From the NCBI GenBank assembly GCA_001438205.1, contig LICG01000001.1, positions 62,001-126,000 on the forward strand: a stretch of DNA of 64,000 nucleotides. Direction: 5' to 3'. A program made the position numbers and the translations under genes. Position 1 is the first letter of the stretch; each line of letters opens with the position of its first letter. The stretch is from Cryomorphaceae bacterium BACL7 MAG-120322-bin74. Its GTDB lineage: Bacteria > Bacteroidota > Bacteroidia > Flavobacteriales > Schleiferiaceae. Below, piece after piece: positions 30,665 through 39,228 of the stretch. The notes under the pieces were generated by a model. That model ran no database searches. It saw only the letters and a program-made list of their open reading frames with translations, and had not been told where the DNA came from.

Positions 30665-33343
30665 TTAATGCGTCTTAATCCAACGAACAAACTGGGATCC
30701 TTGCTGGATAATATACACCCCATCGGGCCATTGGTTGGTACGTATGTAGGGCACTGAAGCGCATTCGACATCAGCTTGTTGGTGCATCGGTCGTCCTTGT
30801 ATATCTAGGATGCGAATTTCACCATCCCCTCCGTTAAGCCAGAATCCTTCATTTCCTGGGTTGGGAAATACTTCCAAGCTTTGGATGGGGGGCGAAGAAG
30901 GCCATGGCCATTCGGGCAGATTGATAGAGGTTGTATCGCCCGCAAAAAAGCGCAATCCACCCGTTGACAGTCCCATCACCATTTCTGGGCGGCCATCACC
31001 GTCCATGTCTGCAATAACAGGTGCATTATGCCGCCCATCCCGCAGCCAGTGACGCCTTATAGGCATGCGTGGAATGAGCGTGAATCGGAAGTCAGGCCGT
31101 AAGCTGTCACTTCCTAAATAGGGCATTGTGCAGCCGTTGGTCGTGATGCTATTATGGTTAAATACATCACCAAAGGCATGGGAGGGAAAGGCGGTTGGCG
31201 TAGCCGCCAAATGCACATCTGAGCTCGGTACATTTTTGCTAAAACAGATCTCAATCACGACGTTTGATACCCCATTATAGTCAAAGGGGGATTGCAGGGT
31301 AATCGCATTCCAGCCTTGGGTGGGGACATGAATGTATGAATAGCACAGCTGACCTTCTGGGGCATAACCCTTGAGGCTATCAAGCGAGCTGTGCCCTATG
31401 CGAAGACTAAATCCTTGACTTAGGTAGGGCGAACTTACAGAGACCACATTAAGGCTTAGATGTGTTATTCTACTTGCACTCAGCCCTGCAGCAGCCATTT
31501 CGGAGGCCTTGATGAGGTACTGATGGCGTCCTGCTCTTTTACTGCTTCCCCATGGCGTTTCAATGACGCTGGAGGTTGCTGTAGATCCGGTACCAATGGT
31601 AAGGTCCACACTGGTAGGGGCATTTTGCGTGAAGCTCAATGAATCCAACTGATAGACGCCTGAGTCTGCCGTTCCAAGGGCTAAAAATCCACGCCCGTCC
31701 AAGTTGACGTAGCGGGGGATAGCACGCCCAGCGGATACGCCCCGAAAATCTGCATCAATGGCACCGAACTGATTCGTCACTAGCGTGTAGACCGTGTTGA
31801 TGTTTTCATAATAGGCGACGGCACCCAATTCATTCCCTACCAAAAGGTCCATGTCACCGTCCCCATCAAGGTCAGCCAATTCAGGGGTGGCAAACTGCCC
31901 AACGTCAATTCCCTGAAAGGCACTGCTTACTTGGCCCGTAAAGGCAGGGTTAAAATAAGTCCCCGAATTGGCCCAAAAAGCCAATTTCCCATCATTGCGC
32001 CCAATGAGTAAATCGAGCAAGCCATCTCCATTGAGGTCTGCCGCGGTCGGGGCGCACCATGCTGCCTTCAGCGCGGCTTGTGCGGCAGGCGAAACATTCA
32101 GGGATTGGCGTTGCCAATCGGGATGGGTTGCGCTGCCTACATTTTTCCAAAATTCGATGCCTTGGGCGGTCCCTACAATGAGGTCCAACAACCCGTCGGT
32201 GGTCAAGTCTGCTAGTTCTGGGACCGCATAGCGTCCAGCATCCAACATGTGTCCTTGTAAAAAGCTAGAATCCGTCAAGGTCCATATAGGGGCGGTTGCG
32301 GTCCCAGTATTCTGGTAGAGCCAAACACAGGTGTCGCTGATGCCCGTAGGCATGGTTGGCGAGGCGATGACATCGACAAGTCCATCAAGGTTTGCGTCCG
32401 CAGCTGAAAACATGGGATACACGGGGAGGTGAATGGGAATATGGCTACTCGGCCAAGTGCTGTCTTGCGATTCAATATTGGCCACCGCTATGCTGCCTAT
32501 GTTATACCCGGCTACAGCGTTACTAAAGCTGACATCGCCGAGAAGAATATCTAGTAACCCATTGCCCGTTAAATCAAGGGTTAGTAGGGTGGAACCACTA
32601 TGTAAACCGCCTTCCGTTTGCGCTCCAGCCCCTAGGCTCCCAGTACAAGCATCAAGGGTGATGGCATTGGTTAAATTATTTTCAAGAAAATCCCCCCAGC
32701 AAGCATCCGCCCTGCTGAAATCTAGGGCGCAAGCGCTGCTATTGCTATGAAACTCTACGGCTGCAGCCTGTTGGCCAAAGGTTAAAATATCTACGGTTCC
32801 GTTGCCATCGACATCGCGTATGGCGGGAACATCTGTGGAAGTGACCAATAAATTGATCGGTGCTTGACCTGTGGAATATGTGGAGGTAAGATAGGCTCCT
32901 GTCAAGGCCCATGAATAATGGACAAAACCATTGATGCGGCTGGCTTTGTACACGCCAACTCCGTTCACAACGGAGCAAAAGAGATCTGGGATACCATCAC
33001 AACTGTAGTCTGCAAACACGACCCAGTTGTCCACTTTTGGAAAATGTTGGGTCCAATGTGGGCGGTATTTCCAAAGTCCATTCACGCGCTGAAAAGGAAG
33101 CCAGCGGCTGCCTTCACGGTCAAAGACGATCAGGTCAGGGGTACTATCCCCATTAATATCTAGATTAAAAATTTGGGCATTGTTTAATCCGCCAGCAAAA
33201 CCATTCGGCAGGGAATCTGTCGCTGAGGTCCATAATTGCGCTCGGCTGGATGCGCTAAATCCATAGCTTTCTTGCGCACGGGATGAAATCGCACTGAGGA
33301 AAAGGAAGGACATGAGACAGAAGGAGAAGCGGAGTCTTTTCAT
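30665..33343 (-). CDS. FG-GAP/VCBS repeat protein with T9SS C-terminal sorting domain
   Basis: A secreted protein of 892 residues, starting at ATG 33343 (MKRLRFSFCLMSFLFLSAIS, signal peptide). It carries at least eight FG-GAP/VCBS-type Ca-binding repeats, for example LDINGDSTPDLIVFD, DVDGNGTVDILTFG, DLNGDGLLDLLIGRNDG, DLDGDGDMDLLVGNELG and DMDGDGRPEMVMG, which build a beta-propeller. A ~170-residue insert (about 590-760) with HQYLIKASEMAAAGLSASRI and SPFDYNGVSNVVIEI is a beta-sandwich found in many Bacteroidota surface proteins. The last ~75 residues (SLEVFPNPGNEGFWL ... DGVYIIQ) are a type A T9SS sorting domain. Predicted T9SS-exported surface or extracellular protein; ligand unknown. Confidence 0.9.
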   Translation of the reverse strand: MKRLRFSFCLMSFLFLSAISSRAQESYGFSASSRAQLWTSATDSLPNGFAGGLNNAQIFNLDINGDSTPDLIVFDREGSRWLPFQRVNGLWKYRPHWTQHFPKVDNWVVFADYSCDGIPDLFCSVVNGVGVYKASRINGFVHYSWALTGAYLTSTYSTGQAPINLLVTSTDVPAIRDVDGNGTVDILTFGQQAAAVEFHSNSSACALDFSRADACWGDFLENNLTNAITLDACTGSLGAGAQTEGGLHSGSTLLTLDLTGNGLLDILLGDVSFSNAVAGYNIGSIAVANIESQDSTWPSSHIPIHLPVYPMFSAADANLDGLVDVIASPTMPTGISDTCVWLYQNTGTATAPIWTLTDSSFLQGHMLDAGRYAVPELADLTTDGLLDLIVGTAQGIEFWKNVGSATHPDWQRQSLNVSPAAQAALKAAWCAPTAADLNGDGLLDLLIGRNDGKLAFWANSGTYFNPAFTGQVSSAFQGIDVGQFATPELADLDGDGDMDLLVGNELGAVAYYENINTVYTLVTNQFGAIDADFRGVSAGRAIPRYVNLDGRGFLALGTADSGVYQLDSLSFTQNAPTSVDLTIGTGSTATSSVIETPWGSSKRAGRHQYLIKASEMAAAGLSASRITHLSLNVVSVSSPYLSQGFSLRIGHSSLDSLKGYAPEGQLCYSYIHVPTQGWNAITLQSPFDYNGVSNVVIEICFSKNVPSSDVHLAATPTAFPSHAFGDVFNHNSITTNGCTMPYLGSDSLRPDFRFTLIPRMPIRRHWLRDGRHNAPVIADMDGDGRPEMVMGLSTGGLRFFAGDTTSINLPEWPWPSSPPIQSLEVFPNPGNEGFWLNGGDGEIRILDIQGRPMHQQADVECASVPYIRTNQWPDGVYIIQQGSQFVRWIKTH

Positions 33344-33461
33344 AGAATGTAACCTACCTTTCAAAGGTCTGTAATCCTATGCGGATAACCGCAAAGAATT
33401 TTCCTTCGAACGGATTGCAAGTGTAAGCGTCCCAATCCTTTTAGTATAGATAAAGAAGGAC

Positions 33462-33469
33462 TATATTTG
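33462..33469 (+). promoter_or_regulatory. Promoter -7 box of secDF-tatA
   Basis: TATATTTG, a perfect TAnnTTTG match, 25 bases before the secDF ATG at 33495. Confidence 0.6.
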
Positions 33470-33494
33470 CCGCCTATTTCCAAAAAGAAAAACC

Positions 33495-36400
33495 ATGCAG
33501 AATAAAGGGGTTATCCGTCTGTTCACTATTGTATTTGCAGCTGCATCGCTGTTTGAACTTTCGTTCAGTTATGTTGCGAGTCAAGTAGAGTCAAATATCC
33601 ATGCCAAGTATGGCGACAATGCGACGAAGGTCCAGTATGCATTGGATTCTATGTCAAATGAGGTCGTGTACGATTTAGGCTTTGCATCCTATTCATACAA
33701 GGAAGTCAAGGCTAAGGAGATGAATCTTGGATTGGATCTACGTGGTGGAATGAACGTGATTCTTGAAGTGTCTGTTCGTGACGTTCTCAAAGGTCTTGTA
33801 GGCAATCCAGATGACGCACAATTTAAAGCAGCTATTACAGCTGCAGATGCTGCGCAAGCCAATAGCCAATTAGGCTATTTACCCCTTTTCATGGAGGCAC
33901 TTAATGTGGAACGTGACACACGTCCATTGAGTGATCCAGGCCTGTATGGAACCAAAGACATGACCGATCGTTTAGGTTTCAATGCAACCGATGAAGCCAT
34001 TCAACAAGCGATTCAGGAAGATGTAGAAGCAGCGATTCAGAATGTATACACCGTATTGAAGGCTCGTATTGACCAATTTGGTGTAGTACAGCCCAATATT
34101 CAGCGTTTGGACGGCACGGGTCGCATCTTGGTTGAACTACCGGGTGTAAAAGATCCTGTTCGCGTACAGCGTTTGCTTCAAAGCACCGCGCGTCTTGAGT
34201 TCTGGCGTGCTGACCAAGGAGCAGCATGGATGCAATACATCGTAAATGCCAATGACAAGCTACGCTCCCTCATAGAAAACCCTGTTAAGAAAGTTGCCAC
34301 TTCTGAGGAAGCTGGGGCAGAAGCCACAGACTTCACGTTGCCCACATCTATTGGCGAAAACACGGACGAAAACACCGTGGCTGCAGCAGAAAGCACCGAA
34401 GCATCGCCAGACTCATCTGCACTTGGATTTAATCCATTGTTAAACGTATTCCAACTAAACGTCAATCCACAAACTTTTGTACCAAACGAAGGTCCTATTG
34501 TGGGCTATGCGTTAACGCGAGACACGGCCACCATCAATGGCTACTTGGCCATGCCTGAAATACGCAATTTGATTCCTGGCAATGCCCGTTATGTGCGATT
34601 TGCATGGACGCGTCCGGAAAACAATAGCGAAGTCACTTTACTGATTGCACTTCAAGGCAACCGCAACAATGAACCTGAATTAGATGGTGGCGTTATTGTA
34701 GATGCCCGTCAAGAATTTGACCAAGGAAACAATCCAGTTGTGACCATGGCGATGAATGGTCAAGGGGCGCAAGTGTGGCAACAATTGACCAAAGAAGAAG
34801 GAAGCAAGACCCCAAAGGGTCACGTTGCCGTCGTGTTGGACAATTTAGTGTACAGCTATCCACGTGTGAATGGCGAGATTTCGGGTGGACGCACACAAAT
34901 TGAAGGCGGATTTAGCCTGGATGAAGCAACCGATTTAGCCAACGTGCTTAAGGCAGGTAAACTACCTGTTCCTGCGCGTATTATTCAATCGGATGTCGTA
35001 GGACCAAGCCTTGGTAAGGAAGCGATTTCTGCCAGTATGAATTCCTTTGCCTTTGCCTTGTTGGTCGTGCTTCTCTATATGGTCTTCTATTATAGCGGAG
35101 CAGGATTTGGTGCAAGCTTAGCCCTAGTGGTCAACATGTTCTTCATCTTTGGTATCCTAGATGCGTTTGGCGCGGTACTCACCTTGCCCGGTATGGCGGG
35201 TATTGTCCTGACCATAGGTATGGCGGTAGATGCGAACGTACTTATTTATGACCGAATCCGGGAGGAATTGGCCACAGGTAAAGCAGTCAGAACGGCAATT
35301 GCAGACGGATATAAAGGTTCGCGTAGTGCCATCATTGACGCAAACGTAACAACCCTATTGACGGCGATCATCTTATTTGTATTTGGTACGGGACCCATCC
35401 GAGGTTTTGCTACTACCTTGATTATTGGTATTGCCTCCTCGTTGTTTACGGCCATCTTCATTACGCGTTTGTATTTTGAATGGAGGTTGAAGCGCTCGGA
35501 GCACATGTCCTTTGCGACATCTATTACGAAGAACTGGTTCACAAACACGAACTTTAAATTCATGTCATTGCGCAAGCCTGCGTACATCTTCTCTGCTATC
35601 CTCATTATAGCGAGCTTGGGATCTTTGTTTACACGTGGACTGAGTTTAGGCGTTGATTTTGAAGGTGGACGTACGTATCAAGTGCGCTTTGATCAACCGG
35701 TAGAAGTGGCTGCTGTTGCGGCCTCTTTAGGTAGCCAATGGGTCGATGCGGATGGCCGTGCCTACACGCCAGCTGTAAAGACGCTCGGAAGCCCAGATCA
35801 GGTTGTTATCACCACCAATTACCGCGTAGATGAAAATGGGGCTGACGTGGAAGAAGCCATTCAAGCCAGCCTCTATGCAGGGATCAAGGGTTTCTATGCG
35901 CAACCAATGGATGAGGCTACTTTTATCAACCCATCTGCGGAAGAAGAGAATGCCATGGGTCTTGTTGCGTCCCGCCAAGTAGGTCCTACCGTGGCAGATG
36001 ACATCAAAGACACTGCCGTCTGGGCAGTCATCTTCTCTCTAATTGCCATCTTCTTGTATTTGTTGATGCGGTTCAACAAGTGGCAATACTCAGTAGGAGC
36101 TGTAGCGGCAACCGTTCATGATACCATCATTGTATTAGGTGCTTTCTCTTTGTTGGATGGTGTATTGCCTTTCTCTTTAGAAGTAGATCAGGCGTTCATA
36201 GCGGCGATCCTTACGGTGATCGGTTATTCGTTAAACGATACGGTTGTTGTATTTGACCGTATTCGCGAATTCTTTGGGGGAAGTACCAAAGGTCAAATGA
36301 AGTCAGAAGTTTTAGATGACGCACTCAATGCAACCTTGAGCCGTACGTTTAATACCTCGTTCACGACCATTCTTGTATTGCTCATCATCTTTGTTTTTGG

Positions 36401-36530
36401 CGGTGAGGTATTGCGCGGTTTCATCTTTGCAATCTTGCTGGGCATTGTGGTAGGTACCTATTCATCCCTCTTTATTGCTTCGCCGGTGTTGCACGACACG
36501 AGCAATCGTTTGGGTAAGGAAAAACCGTAA
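33495..36530 (+). CDS. secDF: Protein translocase SecDF (fused SecD and SecF)
   Basis: Proton-driven accessory of the Sec translocon. The 1011-residue protein fuses SecD (about 1-640) and SecF (about 680-1011), as usual in Bacteroidota. SecD features: one N-terminal helix, MNLGLDLRGGMNVILEV, a long periplasmic region, and the membrane motif TIGMAVDANVLIYDRIREEL with the functional Asp. SecF features: GLSLGVDFEGGRTYQVRF and TVIGYSLNDTVVVFDRIREFF. Twelve membrane helices are expected. An extra acidic, low-complexity stretch in the periplasmic part (residues ~255-315, rich in Glu, Ala, Thr, Ser) seems lineage-specific. tatA follows after 8 bases. Confidence 0.97.
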   Translation: MQNKGVIRLFTIVFAAASLFELSFSYVASQVESNIHAKYGDNATKVQYALDSMSNEVVYDLGFASYSYKEVKAKEMNLGLDLRGGMNVILEVSVRDVLKGLVGNPDDAQFKAAITAADAAQANSQLGYLPLFMEALNVERDTRPLSDPGLYGTKDMTDRLGFNATDEAIQQAIQEDVEAAIQNVYTVLKARIDQFGVVQPNIQRLDGTGRILVELPGVKDPVRVQRLLQSTARLEFWRADQGAAWMQYIVNANDKLRSLIENPVKKVATSEEAGAEATDFTLPTSIGENTDENTVAAAESTEASPDSSALGFNPLLNVFQLNVNPQTFVPNEGPIVGYALTRDTATINGYLAMPEIRNLIPGNARYVRFAWTRPENNSEVTLLIALQGNRNNEPELDGGVIVDARQEFDQGNNPVVTMAMNGQGAQVWQQLTKEEGSKTPKGHVAVVLDNLVYSYPRVNGEISGGRTQIEGGFSLDEATDLANVLKAGKLPVPARIIQSDVVGPSLGKEAISASMNSFAFALLVVLLYMVFYYSGAGFGASLALVVNMFFIFGILDAFGAVLTLPGMAGIVLTIGMAVDANVLIYDRIREELATGKAVRTAIADGYKGSRSAIIDANVTTLLTAIILFVFGTGPIRGFATTLIIGIASSLFTAIFITRLYFEWRLKRSEHMSFATSITKNWFTNTNFKFMSLRKPAYIFSAILIIASLGSLFTRGLSLGVDFEGGRTYQVRFDQPVEVAAVAASLGSQWVDADGRAYTPAVKTLGSPDQVVITTNYRVDENGADVEEAIQASLYAGIKGFYAQPMDEATFINPSAEEENAMGLVASRQVGPTVADDIKDTAVWAVIFSLIAIFLYLLMRFNKWQYSVGAVAATVHDTIIVLGAFSLLDGVLPFSLEVDQAFIAAILTVIGYSLNDTVVVFDRIREFFGGSTKGQMKSEVLDDALNATLSRTFNTSFTTILVLLIIFVFGGEVLRGFIFAILLGIVVGTYSSLFIASPVLHDTSNRLGKEKP

Positions 36531-36538
36531 CGTTTCTT

Positions 36539-36790
36539 ATGTTCCTATTTATCAGCACCGGAGAAGTAGTATTCCTGCTTTTTGCGGTGCTGATGCTTTT
36601 TGGCACGGACAAACTTCCTGAAGTTGCTCGTATGGCAGCAAAGACCATCAAAATGGTCCGAAATGCCAGCAATGATCTCAAAGCTGAAATCACCAAGGCA
36701 GCGGATCAAGATCCGACGCTGAAGGACGCAAAAGACAGTATCAAGGAAATTCAAGACTCAATCGAAGACACGGTAGGCCGCTTGAAGTAG
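36539..36790 (+). CDS. tatA: Twin-arginine translocase subunit TatA/TatE family
   Basis: An 83-residue protein with one N-terminal membrane helix (about 3-21, GEVVFLLFAVLMLFG), the family-typical FG hinge followed by TDKLPEVARMAAKTI, an amphipathic helix, and a charged C-terminal tail. This is the TatA/TatB architecture of the Tat export pore. It starts 8 bases after secDF, pairing two protein-export systems in one transcript. TatC is not in the window; TatA versus TatB cannot be separated by sequence alone here. Confidence 0.88.
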   Translation: MFLFISTGEVVFLLFAVLMLFGTDKLPEVARMAAKTIKMVRNASNDLKAEITKAADQDPTLKDAKDSIKEIQDSIEDTVGRLK

Positions 36791-36874
36791 TCTGGTTCGC
36801 TCTTTTTATTCTTTTTCTAAAGAAGACCCCCTTAATATTGTTGGAAAAATGGTTTAAAAATTGTTTTTTTGTCA

Positions 36875-36905
36875 TTGTACCCCTAAAAAATAGGGGGTAA
36901 CTTTG
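36875..36905 (+). promoter_or_regulatory. glnA (GSIII) promoter with inverted-repeat operator candidate
   Basis: TTG (36875-36877), a 20-base spacer and a perfect TAACTTTG (36898-36905) ending 17 bases before the start codon. The spacer holds the inverted repeat TACCCCTA (36878-36885), AAAAA, TAGGGGGTA (36891-36899), which overlaps the first two bases of the -7 box. A regulator bound there would block RNA polymerase. The 132-base gap upstream is AT-rich with nothing else visible. Confidence 0.6.
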
Positions 36906-36922
36906 AAAAAATTAAATAAACC

Positions 36923-39112
36923 ATGGCACTAGTACGATTTTCCGGCTTAGCACAAGCCTTTTTGCACCAACCGGTTGAATTTGTCAACCCTTTCAATAAG
37001 TCTTCTGAGTATTATGGCTCACATGTCTTCAATCAAAAGGCCATGCGTGAATACTTGTCAAAAGAAGCGTATGAAAGGGTTCTCAGTGCAATTGAAAAGG
37101 GGAATAAAATTGACCGATACATGGCGGATCAAGTGGCTACAGCGATGAAAGCATGGTCTATTTCTAAAGGCGCCTCTCATTATACCCATTGGTTCCAGCC
37201 TCTAACGGGTGCTACGGCAGAAAAGCATGATGCTTTTTTTGAGCCTACGGAGGATGGTCACGCCATCGAAAAATTTAATGGTGGAATGTTGGTTCAAGCA
37301 GAACCAGATGCATCTTCTTTCCCGAATGGGGGTATTCGCAATACGTTTGAAGCACGTGGCTATACTGCTTGGGATCCCACGTCTCCTGTGTTTGTATTTG
37401 GAAGTACGTTGTGCATCCCTTCCGTTTTTGTTTCCTACACGGGAGAGGCACTCGATCACAAAGTTCCTTTGCTAAGGGCGCTTCAAGCGATTGATCATGC
37501 CGCCGTTGAAGTGGGACAATATTTTGATAAGAACATTAGCAAAGTCAATGCTACCCTTGGTTGGGAGCAAGAGTATTTTCTTGTGGATGAGGCTTTGTTT
37601 CATGCGCGTCCTGATTTGGTTATGACAGGCCGTACGCTTGTAGGCCATTCCCCGGCTAAAGGTCAGCAAATGGATGACCATTATTTTGGAAGCATTCCAG
37701 AACGTGTCATGAGTTACATGCGCGAGGTAGAGTATGAATGTCACAAATTGGGTATTCCGGTAAAGACCCGTCACAATGAAGTGGCGCCAGGACAATATGA
37801 ATTTGCCCCCATTTATGAAGAAGCGAACGTGGCGGTTGACCACAACTCCTTGTTCATGGACATCTTAGATAAAGTGGCACGACGCCATGCTTTCCGCATC
37901 TTGCTGCATGAAAAGCCATTTGCGGGCATCAATGGTTCGGGTAAGCACAACAACTGGAGCCTAAGTACCAATACGGGTATCAACCTTTTGGCCCCTGGTA
38001 GCACGCCAAAACGCAACTTGTTGTTCTTGACATTCTTCATCAATACCATCAAGGCAGTAAATGACCGTGCGGACTTGATTCGCGCAGCCATCGCAGCGGC
38101 AAGTAATGACCATCGCTTAGGTGCCAATGAGGCACCTCCTGCGATTATTTCCGTGTTCATTGGCACACAATTGTCTGAGGTACTCGACGAGCTGGAGAAA
38201 CTAGAAAGCGGCAAAATGTCTCCTGAAAAGAAGACGGAACTCAAATTGAATGTGGTGGGAAAAATACCCGAAATCCTTTTGGACAATACGGACCGAAACC
38301 GCACCTCTCCTTTCGCGTTTACAGGCAATAAGTTTGAACTGCGTGCAGTAGGCTCTACGGCAAACTGCGCTGTACCTATGACGGTGCTCAATACCATCGT
38401 CGCAGATCAATTGGTGCAATTCAAAAAGGAAGTCGATGCCTTGATTAAAAACGGCATGAAAAAAGATGATGCCATTTTCAACATCTTAAAAGAGTATATC
38501 AAGTCATCAAAAGCTATTCGCTTTGAGGGTGATGGGTATTCAGATGCTTGGAAAGTAGAGGCAGAAAAGCGCGGACTTAAGAACACGCCCGACACGCCTC
38601 GCGCCTTGGATTTCTATGTAACTCAGGACGCCAAAGACCTTTTTGCTAAGCACGGCATTCTCAATGAGGTTGAGTTGGAAGCACGCTATGAAATTCTTCA
38701 AGAGGAATACTACAAAAAGATTCAAATTGAATCACGCACCCTGAGCGATTTGGTGCAGAATCAAATTGTTCCAACTGCGATTCAATATCAATCTATTTTA
38801 AGTCAAAATGTGATGCGTTTAAAAGAGGTGCTTCCGGTAGAGACCTTTACGCGAGTGAGCAGGGAGCAAATGGACATGATCATTGAAATTTCTGAACGTA
38901 TTTCTGCCATCTTGACGCAGTCTGGAGAAATGATTGAAGAGCGCAAAAAAGCCAACAATATTGCCCATGCGCGCGAACGTGCTTTAGCCTATTGCGATCA
39001 TGTGAAACCTTACTTTGAACAGATTCGTTATGAGGTGGACAAATTAGAATTGTTGATTGACAATGAAATGTGGCCTTTGCCGAAGTACCGCGAAATGCTG
39101 TATATCCGCTAG
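36923..39112 (+). CDS. glnA: Glutamine synthetase type III
   Basis: ATP-dependent synthesis of glutamine from glutamate and ammonia, the main ammonium-assimilation step. At 729 residues this is the large GSIII (GlnN) form, not the ~470-residue GSI. Landmarks: N-terminal SSEYYGSHVFNQKAM, SHYTHWFQPLTG, WEQEYFLVDEALF (metal ligands), KTRHNEVAPGQYEFAPIYEE, and the ATP-site INGSGKHNNWSLSTN. The GSIII-specific C-terminal helical extension runs from ~residue 560 to the end. The name glnN is also used. It has its own promoter with an operator-like palindrome, and a strong terminator follows. Confidence 0.95.
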   Translation: MALVRFSGLAQAFLHQPVEFVNPFNKSSEYYGSHVFNQKAMREYLSKEAYERVLSAIEKGNKIDRYMADQVATAMKAWSISKGASHYTHWFQPLTGATAEKHDAFFEPTEDGHAIEKFNGGMLVQAEPDASSFPNGGIRNTFEARGYTAWDPTSPVFVFGSTLCIPSVFVSYTGEALDHKVPLLRALQAIDHAAVEVGQYFDKNISKVNATLGWEQEYFLVDEALFHARPDLVMTGRTLVGHSPAKGQQMDDHYFGSIPERVMSYMREVEYECHKLGIPVKTRHNEVAPGQYEFAPIYEEANVAVDHNSLFMDILDKVARRHAFRILLHEKPFAGINGSGKHNNWSLSTNTGINLLAPGSTPKRNLLFLTFFINTIKAVNDRADLIRAAIAAASNDHRLGANEAPPAIISVFIGTQLSEVLDELEKLESGKMSPEKKTELKLNVVGKIPEILLDNTDRNRTSPFAFTGNKFELRAVGSTANCAVPMTVLNTIVADQLVQFKKEVDALIKNGMKKDDAIFNILKEYIKSSKAIRFEGDGYSDAWKVEAEKRGLKNTPDTPRALDFYVTQDAKDLFAKHGILNEVELEARYEILQEEYYKKIQIESRTLSDLVQNQIVPTAIQYQSILSQNVMRLKEVLPVETFTRVSREQMDMIIEISERISAILTQSGEMIEERKKANNIAHARERALAYCDHVKPYFEQIRYEVDKLELLIDNEMWPLPKYREMLYIR

Positions 39113-39137
39113 TCAATTCTTGCCTCTTCTATAAAAT

Positions 39138-39172
39138 TAGACCCCGAGGTACACCCTCGGGGGTCTTTTTTT
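39138..39172 (+). terminator. Intrinsic terminator of glutamine synthetase
   Basis: GACCCCGAGG (39140-39149) pairs with CCTCGGGGGTC (39155-39165) across a 5-base loop, with one bulged G, followed by seven T. Confidence 0.88.
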
Positions 39173-39228
39173 GCTTGGATTTGGCTACTTTAGTGGTTTA
39201 ACCCCAATATGCACACTTTCACGCGGTC

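Noticed and set aside
37813-38397. 194-codon minus-strand ORF opposite glutamine synthetase
   Set aside because: Antisense shadow of a strongly conserved gene; composition lacks real-protein features and no promoter or start context is visible.
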